Shown here one piece after another: positions 1-6,871 of a DNA stretch of 24,541 bases. Origin of the DNA: an uncultured Candidatus Saccharibacteria bacterium (lineage in GTDB: Bacteria; Patescibacteriota; Saccharimonadia; Saccharimonadales; Saccharimonadaceae); NCBI GenBank assembly GCA_938017655.1, contig CALIJO010000066.1, positions 1 to 24,541 of the forward strand, written 5' to 3'. A model generated the notes under the pieces. The model saw nothing but the letters and a program-made list of their open reading frames with translations, had not been told where the DNA came from and ran no database searches. Every line of letters starts with the position of its first letter. The stretch's first letter is position 1. Position numbers and translations under genes: made by a program.

Positions 1-993
1 CTAAGTCGCGGTAGTACAGAAAATTCTGCCGCCGTCCACGCCACTCTAAATTTCACCATGAAGGGCGATAATTCACCAATCCTGCTCGGTCTTGAGGGGA
101 TTTTAGCTCAAGATGGCAAAATTTATCTGAAGCTCGATCATTTGAAGGATAGTTTGACCGCTGTACTGAAGGGGTCTGGTAAAGAAATTGACTCAGAAAT
201 GCAAAAATCGCTCGATGATTTTGCGATGGAAATTGAAAACAAGTGGCAACGTGTCGATGCTGAGGAAGTCATTGCGGGCGTAGGTAGCGCGCTAGGCTTT
301 ACCTTACCAAAAGTTTTACAGAACGGTATTGCCGGGACTCTTTCTTGTGTGACTCAAAATATCGGTAAGACCCTTGACCAGCAATCCGACCTCATGGCTA
401 AGCTTTACCGCGACAATGAATTTGCCAATTTTACTGAATTAAATAGCGAAGAGTCTGTTAGCTATGCCAAGCTTTCGGGCGATCTCGGTAAACTCTATCG
501 CATTACTTTTAATGATAATAAACTCAGTCGCTTCCTTGAGGCTGCCAATAAAGCCTCCCAAAATACCGAAATTTCTAAGTGTCTCTCGAATGCCTATTCT
601 CTTGCTCCAAACTCCTATGAAGAGGAAGAGCAGGGTGTTTTGAAGGATAAAACCATCAAGGATTATGATAAATATATCCAAGAAATTAAGAGCACTGCCA
701 ATGCTGTTGTGGGTATCGATACTTTTACGGGGGATATCAAGGGTCTAATCTTTGCCACTCCTAATCAAAAGAATCCTAAGGAGCTCGACCAGACCCACGC
801 TGTGGTGCGTTTCAAAGATTCTAAGAAAAAAGAGATTAAAATCCCAGCTGAGTCCACTCCAATCTTTGATAGCCTAAGTAAGATTTTGAAGCTCGATCAA
901 TTCGAGGAAATCATGAAGCAAATTTCGCTTCAAAACTCACTTCAAAACACCACCGATGCCGAAAAACTCTTAAAAGACGCCAACCTTATCTAA
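1..993 (+). CDS. Unrecognised protein, C-terminal 330 residues (5' end outside window)
   Basis: The reading frame is open from base 1 and ends at TAA 991-993. An ATG at 58 exists, but the upstream codons are also coding-like and no promoter or ribosome site precedes it, so I take this as the 3' part of a longer gene. The visible part has no membrane segment and is rich in Lys, Asp, Glu, Asn and Ser. It starts with a beta-rich stretch (glycine/leucine pattern followed by DGKIYLKLDHL), then mostly helical sequence. The look is that of an exported or membrane-anchored ligand-binding or scaffold protein whose anchor lies upstream, as is common in Saccharibacteria, but I recognise no domain and assign no function. 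Confidence 0.75.
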   Translation, partial: LSRGSTENSAAVHATLNFTMKGDNSPILLGLEGILAQDGKIYLKLDHLKDSLTAVLKGSGKEIDSEMQKSLDDFAMEIENKWQRVDAEEVIAGVGSALGFTLPKVLQNGIAGTLSCVTQNIGKTLDQQSDLMAKLYRDNEFANFTELNSEESVSYAKLSGDLGKLYRITFNDNKLSRFLEAANKASQNTEISKCLSNAYSLAPNSYEEEEQGVLKDKTIKDYDKYIQEIKSTANAVVGIDTFTGDIKGLIFATPNQKNPKELDQTHAVVRFKDSKKKEIKIPAESTPIFDSLSKILKLDQFEEIMKQISLQNSLQNTTDAEKLLKDANLI

Positions 994-1013
994 TAGTCTA
1001 AAAGTATCACGGT

Positions 1014-1080
1014 CTGAGATGTCGACTCAGGTGTCATACTCTAACCCCTCAAGTGTAACACCTTGAGATGTTAACTCAGG
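1014..1080. repeat. Short imperfect direct repeats with hairpins downstream of the first gene
   Basis: Two 18-bp copies, 1014-1031 and 1063-1080, match at 15 of 18 bases (core TGAGATGT..ACTCAGG). The first copy is itself a small hairpin (CTGAG/CTCAG). Between them a stem CTCAAG/CTTGAG spans 1048-1067. No run of T follows, so this is not a standard intrinsic terminator. It fills most of the gap before uvrC. Confidence 0.5.
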
Positions 1081-1087
1081 GCGGATT

Positions 1088-1122
1088 TTGTAAAAAATTA
1101 AAAATATTTTATAATTAAAATA
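1088..1122 (+). promoter_or_regulatory. uvrC promoter, predicted leaderless start
   Basis: A perfect -10 box TATAAT lies at 1110-1115, with a weak -35 (TTGTAA, 1088-1093) 16 bases upstream. The uvrC ATG starts seven bases after the -10 box, where transcription itself should begin, so there is no room for a ribosome binding site. Confidence 0.6.
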
Positions 1123-2403
1123 ATGATTTCGGCGGAACTCAAAGCAAAACTGAAAACACTCCCCAGTAGCCCTGGGGTGTATTTTCATAAAAACCGCGAA
1201 GGGAAAGTGATTTACGTGGGCAAGGCGGCGGTCTTAAAAAATCGGGTTCGTCAATATTTTCAAAATACCGAAAAAGATCCGAAAACTGAAGCCTTGGTGG
1301 CAGAAATTCACGACACCGATTGGCTAATCGTCGATACCGAGATGGATGCGCTTTTCCTCGAGTCGGAAATGATTAAGCGCTACATGCCGAAGTGGAATAT
1401 TTTACTGCGTGACGATAAAACCGTCAGCTACGTGCGCATTAATATGGACCAGCCGGTGCCGGATGTCTCGATTACGCGAAATCCCTTAGATGACAAGGCG
1501 ACTTATATCGGCCCGTTTTACGCTAAAACCACTATTATTAAGGCGCTGAGAGTATTAAGAAAGATTTTCCCTTATTACGATAAACCTTATAACGGCAAAA
1601 AAACTCTCGACACCGATCTCGGCCTTACGCCAGGTATCGAAATTGGTAAAACTACCGAAAAAGCTTACAAAACTGAGCTTCGTCGGCTCATCCGTTATCT
1701 CAATGGTGACCGCGACAACCTGCTCACAGAAATTGAGCGCGACATGCGCCGCCACGCCTCGCTCGGTGAGTTCGAAATGGCGGCCAAACTCCGCGATGAA
1801 TATTTTGGCCTGAAAGGCTTGAAGCGTAAAATTATTTTTTCCGACAAGGAATTTCTCGATTTATCCTCTGATCAAGCATTATTACAACTACAAAAGCTCC
1901 TTAATCTTAATTCGGTACCGCGTCGCATCGAGGGGTATGACATTTCTCATATTTCTGGCTCCGACACCGTGGCCAGCATGGTAGTTTTCAAAAATGGCGT
2001 GGCTAGCCGCGCGGACTATCGTAAATTTAAAATCCGTAGTAGTAAGAATGACGACACCGCCAGTATGCGTGAAGTGGTGACGCGTCGTCTCAAGCATCAG
2101 GAATGGGAATATCCAGATTTGATTATCTTGGATGGCTCCGATTTGCAGCTTCGTGCCGTTCTACCTCTGTTGATTGAGGCTAAAATTCCCGCCATCGGCC
2201 GCAATAAATCCGGTGACCATACTAGAAACGCCGATGTTAATTTGATTATCCCACACTCACACCAGGGGATTATGAGTTTTTCCAGCCAGGTTTTTTCTAA
2301 TGAATCGCATCTCGCCAAGCTTATCGCACGCATCGATGAAGAGGCACATCGTTTTGCCATTACTTTTCATCGCCAGCTGCGTAATAAACGCATGTTCAAA
2401 TAA
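1123..2403 (+). CDS. uvrC: UvrABC excinuclease subunit C, short form
   Basis: UvrC makes the two incisions around DNA lesions after UvrA and UvrB have marked the site. The N-terminus is a GIY-YIG nuclease (GVY 18-20, YVG 31-33, Arg41, Glu80), followed by a UVR motif for UvrB contact at about 201-235. The C-terminal RNase H-like nuclease has GYDISH (Asp273), LIILDG (Asp337) and EEAHRFAITFHR (His409), which fit the usual Asp-Asp-His triad. The protein stops at 426 residues, just after that motif, so the tandem helix-hairpin-helix DNA-binding tail of the usual roughly 600-residue enzyme is missing. It has no cysteine at all, so the Fe-S cluster ligands known from E. coli UvrC are absent from the 140-180 region. 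Both nuclease centres look intact. The start is fixed by the -10 box seven bases upstream. Confidence 0.95.
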   Translation: MISAELKAKLKTLPSSPGVYFHKNREGKVIYVGKAAVLKNRVRQYFQNTEKDPKTEALVAEIHDTDWLIVDTEMDALFLESEMIKRYMPKWNILLRDDKTVSYVRINMDQPVPDVSITRNPLDDKATYIGPFYAKTTIIKALRVLRKIFPYYDKPYNGKKTLDTDLGLTPGIEIGKTTEKAYKTELRRLIRYLNGDRDNLLTEIERDMRRHASLGEFEMAAKLRDEYFGLKGLKRKIIFSDKEFLDLSSDQALLQLQKLLNLNSVPRRIEGYDISHISGSDTVASMVVFKNGVASRADYRKFKIRSSKNDDTASMREVVTRRLKHQEWEYPDLIILDGSDLQLRAVLPLLIEAKIPAIGRNKSGDHTRNADVNLIIPHSHQGIMSFSSQVFSNESHLAKLIARIDEEAHRFAITFHRQLRNKRMFK

Positions 2404-2419
2404 ATTTAGGCCAAATCGT

Positions 2420-2433
2420 GCTACAATAGGCTT
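2420..2433 (+). promoter_or_regulatory. Extended -10 promoter, leaderless start of the PF04020 gene
   Basis: TGCTACAAT (TG at 2420-2421, hexamer TACAAT 2422-2427) is an extended -10 element. Six bases follow, then the ATG at 2434. No Shine-Dalgarno sequence is present. Confidence 0.55.
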
Positions 2434-2799
2434 ATGATAAAAAAGCAAATTAAGTTTTTCATCCTGCGTTGGATTGTTTCCTCATTCTTAATGTGGGTTT
2501 GTGTTAAACTTTTTGGTCGCGTCGATCAAGGGGTTGATACTTTCGGGGTTTTTGTCACTGCTGGCCTCGTGCTCTCTGTGGTTCAAACCATCGTGAAGCC
2601 AATTTTAACTATTTTCGCTCTACCTCTGATTTTGCTCACTATGGGAATTTTTAACCTGGTGCTCAACATTGCAATGTTGTGGTTGGTCGTACACCTAGTC
2701 CCGCATATTTCCATCTCAGGTATTCAGTTAGTCTGGTCATGGTTGTTGATGAGTGTCCTGACAAGTCTTGTTAATTTCGTCATTCCAGACTATAATTAA
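2434..2799 (+). CDS. Small four-helix membrane protein, phage holin superfamily IV type (PF04020)
   Basis: A 121-residue protein with four hydrophobic segments (about 8-26, 36-56, 60-85, 100-117). The middle carries the signature of the PF04020 family: VKPILTIFALPLILLTMGIF, then a conserved Asn in a hydrophobic stretch. Despite the holin label, members are widespread chromosomal membrane proteins of unknown role, and nothing here suggests a prophage. The start directly follows an extended -10 box. secG begins three bases after its stop codon, so the two are probably co-transcribed. Family membership is well supported by the motif; the biochemical role is unknown. Confidence 0.85.
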   Translation: MIKKQIKFFILRWIVSSFLMWVCVKLFGRVDQGVDTFGVFVTAGLVLSVVQTIVKPILTIFALPLILLTMGIFNLVLNIAMLWLVVHLVPHISISGIQLVWSWLLMSVLTSLVNFVIPDYN

Positions 2800-2802
2800 A
2801 TT
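2791..2802 (+). promoter_or_regulatory. Possible internal promoter for secG
   Basis: A perfect TATAAT (2791-2796) overlaps the last codons of the preceding gene and is followed by six bases and the secG ATG. The same geometry as at other lead genes suggests an extra leaderless promoter, though read-through from upstream is also likely. Confidence 0.4.
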
Positions 2803-3036
2803 ATGAATATTGGAAGTATCCTCGAAAGTGTAAGTCTTATCTCGGCCGTTCTCGCCATGCTCCTTATTTTATTGCAACAACGCGGCGCCTCTCTCGGTGC
2901 AGGTTTTGGTGCAAGTGGTGAATTATACACCACCCGTCGAGGCCTCGAAAAATCCCTTTTTAATGCCACTGTGGTATTGGTCGTGATGTTCGTCGCCTCA
3001 ATCTTAGGTATGCTTTTGCTGCCTACCATTAGTTAA
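2803..3036 (+). CDS. secG: Preprotein translocase subunit SecG
   Basis: SecG is the small auxiliary subunit of the SecYEG channel that exports unfolded proteins. This 77-residue protein has the standard two-helix plan: helix 1 at about 8-25, the cytoplasmic loop LQQRGASLGAGFGASGELY with TTRRGLEKSLF after it, and helix 2 at about 53-74. The loop is the diagnostic SecG motif, and the length is normal for the family. It sits three bases after the PF04020 gene and three bases before the binding-protein gene, so all three likely form one transcript. Confidence 0.95.
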   Translation: MNIGSILESVSLISAVLAMLLILLQQRGASLGAGFGASGELYTTRRGLEKSLFNATVVLVVMFVASILGMLLLPTIS

Positions 3037-3039
3037 ATT

Positions 3040-4803
3040 ATGAATAAGACCCTCAAAAAACGTAGTCAAAAAATTTCCAAAAAAATTACGCTCTTTGGTC
3101 GCAAACTTAGCGAAAACAGTAAAGAGCATGTCAAGGAAAACTTGATCGGTCATATTTCGCATGTGAAAAATGTCCGTCTCTTTGTCTTGGAATGGGTACT
3201 TTTAATCTTAGCTATTCTGCTTTTTGCTACTGTTCAATCAGTCTGGTACTCTGAATCTTATGCCGTGGAAACCTACACCGATGGTGGTAATTTTACCGAA
3301 GGTACTCTAGGTAAGATTAACTCCATGAATCCGCTTTTTGCCACTACTTTCTCGGAGGAGGCTCTTTCTCGTCTGATGTTTGCTCGTCTCGCTGAGGTAG
3401 ATTACTCTGGCCATACCGGTGCGGGATTGGCTGAAACCATTACTAGCAATACCACTGGCGATGAATGGACGGTGCGCCTGCGTCAGAATTTGAAATGGTC
3501 CGATGGCGACGATCTTACTACGGAAGATGTGCTCTATACAGTCAATACCATTAAGAGCGCTTCTCTAAAATCAAACTTCAGCAATAAATTAAATGGTGTC
3601 ACCGTACGTCAATCCGAAGACGGCTCTCTAGTTTTTAAGCTTGAAAATACTAATGCTTTTTTCGAAAGTAACTTGAATTTTCCAATCCTTCCAGCCCATA
3701 TTTTGAAGGATGTGAAGCCGGAACAATTGAATGAGCATAAATTATTTACTAAGCCAATTTCCTCTGGTCCGTTCGTCTTTAAGGCCACCCAAACCATCGG
3801 CAATGAAGGCGAAAAAGTAGTCTATTTGAACCGTAACCAAAATTATTACAAGGGAAAGACTCTGCTTGATAGTTTTTCCGTACATGCTTTTCTTACTACC
3901 GACGCGATTAAAGCTTCTCTAAAATCCGGCTCCATTACTGCCACCGGCAGTCTTCCGTCTCGTTACACTACGGAGCTTCTCAATGAAAAAAGCCTCAAGG
4001 AGCAACAAACTACCGTTAATTATGGCGTTTTTGCCTTTCTTAATACTACTTCCACTTCCAATACCGCGCTTCAAGATAAGGCCTTCCGTCAAGCCCTCCG
4101 TCAAGGTTTTAATTATGGTAATCTCTTATCTGGACTAAACGGTGAACAGGCACTCAAATTCCCGATCACCGAACAGCAGGCCAAGACCCTGTCTTTCCCA
4201 GAGGCCGCTACTACTAATGTTACCGAAGCTAAGTCTAAGCTTGATAATTTTAAGGCTAATAAACCCGAATATTTTGGCACCGACCTCCGTATTGTTACGG
4301 TCAAGGGTGATAAATACATGGAAGAAATCGCTAATCGTCTCGGCGAACAACTAAAATCTCTCGGCGTGCCAAACCAAGTTGCAGCCTACGAAGCTTCTCA
4401 GGATTTTACTCTTAACGTCCTTCGCCCACGCAATTATGATATTTTGATTTATGAAATCGCCATGGGTGCCGATCCAGATGTGGTACCTTATTATCACTCG
4501 GCCGAGGCTACCGAAAATGGCTATAACCTCAGCAATTATAAGAACGCTACGGTTTCGAACTTGATTCTCAGTGCTAGAAATACGATTGATACCTCACTAC
4601 GCGACGCCAAATATCGTAAATTTCTTGAAATCTGGCTAGATGAGGTGCCTTCAATTGCGCTCTATCAATCTAGTTTGCCATATTTTATGAATAAAAACGT
4701 GCGTGCCTTCTCGGCGGATCAGCATCTAGTCTCGGGTGAAGACCGCTTTAACGATATTATTAATTGGTCGGTAAAGAAGACTTTCAAAAATCGTACTCCA
4801 TAA
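3040..4803 (+). CDS. Membrane-anchored family-5 solute-binding protein (peptide/oligopeptide type)
   Basis: Family-5 extracellular binding proteins (OppA/DppA type, SBP_bac_5) capture peptides or related solutes for ABC importers. The first 45 residues are basic and cytoplasmic, followed by one membrane helix at about 46-70. The rest is the extracellular binding domain, with the family pattern NSMNPLFATT near 95, then WTVRLRQNLKWSDGDDLTTEDV at about 147-168 and ISSGPFVF near 248. There is no lipobox cysteine; the helix replaces the usual lipid anchor. At 587 residues it is slightly longer than typical because of the basic tail. No permease or ATPase genes lie beside it here, so its transporter, if any, is encoded elsewhere. 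It follows secG by three bases. The substrate cannot be read from sequence. Confidence 0.88.
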   Translation: MNKTLKKRSQKISKKITLFGRKLSENSKEHVKENLIGHISHVKNVRLFVLEWVLLILAILLFATVQSVWYSESYAVETYTDGGNFTEGTLGKINSMNPLFATTFSEEALSRLMFARLAEVDYSGHTGAGLAETITSNTTGDEWTVRLRQNLKWSDGDDLTTEDVLYTVNTIKSASLKSNFSNKLNGVTVRQSEDGSLVFKLENTNAFFESNLNFPILPAHILKDVKPEQLNEHKLFTKPISSGPFVFKATQTIGNEGEKVVYLNRNQNYYKGKTLLDSFSVHAFLTTDAIKASLKSGSITATGSLPSRYTTELLNEKSLKEQQTTVNYGVFAFLNTTSTSNTALQDKAFRQALRQGFNYGNLLSGLNGEQALKFPITEQQAKTLSFPEAATTNVTEAKSKLDNFKANKPEYFGTDLRIVTVKGDKYMEEIANRLGEQLKSLGVPNQVAAYEASQDFTLNVLRPRNYDILIYEIAMGADPDVVPYYHSAEATENGYNLSNYKNATVSNLILSARNTIDTSLRDAKYRKFLEIWLDEVPSIALYQSSLPYFMNKNVRAFSADQHLVSGEDRFNDIINWSVKKTFKNRTP

Positions 4804-4909
4804 AGCGTAGGGTGTCTCCAGATCTCGATTTTGGATAAAAAATTCCAAAAATCGCGCCCCTCGTAATGGGAATAATTTCAAGATTTTTCTCCCCATAGCG
4901 AAAAAATAT

Positions 4910-4917
4910 GTTATAAT
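4910..4917 (+). promoter_or_regulatory. -10 element of the tRNA-Leu promoter
   Basis: TATAAT at 4912-4917 with an upstream TG makes an extended -10. The mature tRNA begins eight bases later at 4926, leaving only a very short 5' leader. The stretch from 4804 to here has no gene. Confidence 0.6.
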
Positions 4918-4925
4918 AAACGCAT

Positions 4926-5010
4926 GCACCTGTGGTGAAATTGGTATACACGCTACCTTGAGGTGGTAGTGCCTTCGGGTGTGCTAGTTCGAGTCTAGTC
5001 AGGTGCACCA
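4926..5010 (+). tRNA. tRNA-Leu (anticodon GAG), CCA encoded
   Basis: The sequence folds as a class II tRNA. The acceptor stem is GCACCTG with CAGGTGC, the D arm is at about 4935-4951, and the anticodon stem CTACC/GGTAG holds loop TTGAGGT with GAG at 4960-4962. A long variable arm (about 4970-4983) is typical for leucine. The T arm GCTAG-TTCGAGT-CTAGT follows. The discriminator A (5007) and CCA (5008-5010) are encoded. GAG reads CUC and CUU codons. A terminator follows directly. Confidence 0.97.
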
Positions 5011-5040
5011 AAAATAACTCCTTACGGAGTTCTTTTTTTG
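5011..5040 (+). repeat. 30-bp perfect direct repeat, left copy (contains tRNA terminator)
   Basis: The 30 bases here are identical to 8938-8967 and begin at the first base after the tRNA CCA end. The flanks of the two copies do not match. The two copies bracket a distinctly AT-richer segment with defence-type genes, which suggests an insertion boundary. Part of the identity may reflect a terminator reused in the genome. Confidence 0.7.
5016..5039 (+). terminator. Intrinsic terminator of tRNA-Leu
   Basis: Stem AACTCC/GGAGTT (5016-5021 with 5026-5031), loop TTAC, then C and seven T (5033-5039). It is a standard rho-independent terminator directly behind the tRNA. Confidence 0.88.
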
Positions 5041-5073
5041 TTGCACCCGATGCGTCCCAAGTGGCAAACAGGT

Positions 5074-5119
5074 GTACCAACTAAAGAAGTCTACCTTGGT
5101 AGACTTTTTTAGTTGGTAC
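5074..5119 (+). terminator. 46-base near-perfect palindrome, probable strong terminator
   Basis: Bases 5074-5095 pair with 5098-5119: 22 pairs, one of them a G-T, around a two-base centre. The inner stem AAGTCTACC/GGTAGACTT runs into six T (5105-5110), giving a terminator reading rightward, while the outer arms can lengthen the stem. It lies 34 bases behind the tRNA terminator. Confidence 0.6.
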
Positions 5120-5582
5120 CTAGATTAGACGAGAACGTAGTTCGCCTGGGCGTCGAAGTGAGTGAAAGAAAAAGCTAGCTTTTTTCTTTCCGAGCGAGGA
5201 GGAACAGATATTTTTCTCAAAGAGAAAAATACCGACTAGTCAGGCCATATGTAAAATATATAGAACAAGCCATACAATAATATCTTGTTATTAAAATAAA
5301 AAACTGTCACTCAAAAATAGCTCGTCAGTAGATTAAAGGGGCTATTAAAATGGGTCTTTTCGAGTGTAAACTAGACCTTTTAATCTAGTTAAAGTTTTAA
5401 TATTATAAAAATATTTTGATGCCCTTTATTTATTATTTGCTATTTTTCTAGATAACTTGCCAGCGAGAAAGTCGTATATATTATAGATTGTGATTCGACT
5501 GCTGCTTGTAACTTTCGTGCAATAAACTGTTGCCGAAAATTATCAAATACATTGTAGAAAATAGAACCAGTATGTCGTGTGG
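5120..5582. other. Gene-free, hairpin-rich stretch
   Basis: I see no convincing gene here. Several inverted repeats are present: GAAC/GTTC at 5133-5143, CGCC/GGCG at 5143-5152, an A/T-rich stem at 5164-5190, and a perfect 10-bp stem with an AAA loop at 5209-5231. Farther right, TAGATTAAAGG (5329-5339) can pair with 5376-5387, AACTAG with CTAGTT at 5369-5390, and GGTCT with AGACC at 5353-5377, so alternative folds compete. It could hold a structured RNA or be remnant island DNA. The right end lies downstream of the leftward membrane-protein gene. Confidence 0.4.
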
Positions 5583-6455
5583 TTATTTGCCAATTATCTT
5601 TAAAATAGCTTCAAGATTATCATCACCGCCAGCACCTTCTTTTCGGGTAATAAATCCACTTTCTGGTTCTGAGAAAGCAATAGTTGCTCCGACTGTAAGG
5701 ATTTTATCTTTTTCTTCTTGGTTAGTTATTGTTTTATAGACAGCATGTAAAGCTTTAAGGACATTTCGGCGATGAATTGATGATTGCTCTAGGTGTTTTT
5801 CTGCAAAGTAGTTTTTTCTGATAAACAACGGAATTTGTATATAGGTCATAACTATGGAGCCTTTTATGACAAGCATTAAAGTGTCTAATGTTCTTATATT
5901 TTTGATGTCGTTAGCCAACCAATCTTTAATGATAGGAAAATTAGAAATTTGGATAAATAGAAGAAAAGCAATAATAATAATTAACCCGACAATAGAGATT
6001 ATTAAAAATTTTAGCCATTTTTTAGCCTTTAGCTCATGTTGTTTTGATTGCTGATCAAAATCATTAGCATAAGCTTCTAAAATCTCAGCACCAGATAGAA
6101 TACTCGCAATTCTGTTGATCTCGGATATTCTCTCTTCACTTTCTTGAAGTTTATTTTCAAAATCTCTAACTTTTTGTGAAAAATTACTAATATTTTGTTT
6201 TTTATCAACTCTGTAGGCAATATAGCCAGCATGAACCAAATTCAAAGCATCATTATAATTGTTTTGATTGGATATATAATATTCAAAATTTCCACTAAAA
6301 AATTCTAAACGATTTAAGATTTCTGTATTTGACAAGGTTTGAATAAAATCATCATCCATTAAAGCATCTGCAATATCGTTATAGTATTGCCGCATAATAT
6401 TTGAGGATTGATTTCTTGCATACTCTTTAAGTTGCTCTGATAGTCCTGTAATCAT
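5583..6455 (-). CDS. Unrecognised coiled-coil protein with two membrane helices, in defence context
   Basis: I do not recognise a named family. The 290 residues show an N-terminal helical region (1-90), a charged segment likely to form a coiled coil (about 90-145), a first membrane helix at about 147-170 and a second at about 191-213. A conserved-looking soluble C-terminus (220-290) carries HRRNVLKALHAVYKTI and a glycine-rich FITRKEGAGGDDN. No nuclease, kinase or NTP-binding motif is visible. The start is well placed: reading leftward, TATAAT is followed by exactly six bases and ATG. It is transcribed divergently from the AAA/RloB pair, and a membrane effector or sensor role in phage defence is a guess from this position alone. 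Its high A+T content matches its island neighbours rather than the flanking chromosome. Confidence 0.8.
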   Translation of the reverse strand: MITGLSEQLKEYARNQSSNIMRQYYNDIADALMDDDFIQTLSNTEILNRLEFFSGNFEYYISNQNNYNDALNLVHAGYIAYRVDKKQNISNFSQKVRDFENKLQESEERISEINRIASILSGAEILEAYANDFDQQSKQHELKAKKWLKFLIISIVGLIIIIAFLLFIQISNFPIIKDWLANDIKNIRTLDTLMLVIKGSIVMTYIQIPLFIRKNYFAEKHLEQSSIHRRNVLKALHAVYKTITNQEEKDKILTVGATIAFSEPESGFITRKEGAGGDDNLEAILKIIGK

Positions 6456-6467
6456 ATTGAAATTATA
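6456..6467 (-). promoter_or_regulatory. Leaderless promoter of the membrane-protein gene
   Basis: On the minus strand TATAAT occupies 6467-6462, followed by six bases and ATG at 6455. This is the same geometry as at several core genes of the window, so the island gene already fits the host's initiation style. Confidence 0.6.
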
Positions 6468-6824
6468 TCAAAAAGCCTATTATCATGAAATAAAGGTGAT
6501 TATAAAACAAAGTATATGTATCGGTATTTTGTTTCGTGAGAAAAATTTTTGAATCCATCATTATATGTTGAGTAAAATTGATATTTTTATATATCAGTTC
6601 AAAAAATAAATGATTATTATAATTGTTTCGGCTGTGGATTAAAATCAAGATTATCCTTCTTTTTATTATAAAAATCCCCATCATCTTATTATAATGGGTT
6701 TGATTGAATCGAGAGCCATACGAAATCCTTTTAGTTTACTAATACATATCATTTTTTATACTAGTAAAAATACAGGTTTTTAATTACTTTTTTGCGTATT
6801 TTATGCAAAATTCAAATTTAAATA
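6468..6824. other. AT-rich divergent intergenic region
   Basis: This separates the leftward membrane protein from the rightward ATPase. It is extremely AT-rich. A 73-codon frame on the minus strand (6463-6684) has low-complexity composition and I do not accept it as a gene. I see no clear operator; the length would allow one or a small RNA. Confidence 0.4.
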
Positions 6825-6853
6825 TTGACAAAATGCAAATAATTTACTAAAAT
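6825..6853 (+). promoter_or_regulatory. Promoter of the AAA ATPase-RloB operon
   Basis: A consensus -35 TTGACA (6825-6830), a 17-base spacer and -10 TAAAAT (6848-6853) give the best sigma-70 type promoter of the window. AGGAG at 6861-6865 sits six bases before the ATG, so unlike many neighbours this gene uses a ribosome binding site. Confidence 0.7.
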
Positions 6854-6871
6854 TTTCTCAAGGAGTAATTA

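Noticed and set aside
2434..2799. Holin-family protein as sign of a prophage
   Set aside because: PF04020 proteins are ordinary chromosomal membrane proteins, and no phage structural, lysis or integrase gene is near.
5236..5244. CTAGTCAGG copy matching the tRNA-Leu 3' half (4995-5003), as an attachment-site remnant
   Set aside because: Only nine bases match and the surroundings differ; chance is a sufficient explanation. The 30-bp repeat is the stronger boundary.
6463..6684. A 73-codon minus-strand frame in the divergent AT-rich region
   Set aside because: Low-complexity Ile/Asn/Leu composition expected from random AT-rich DNA, no ribosome site, and it overlaps the promoter of the leftward membrane-protein gene.
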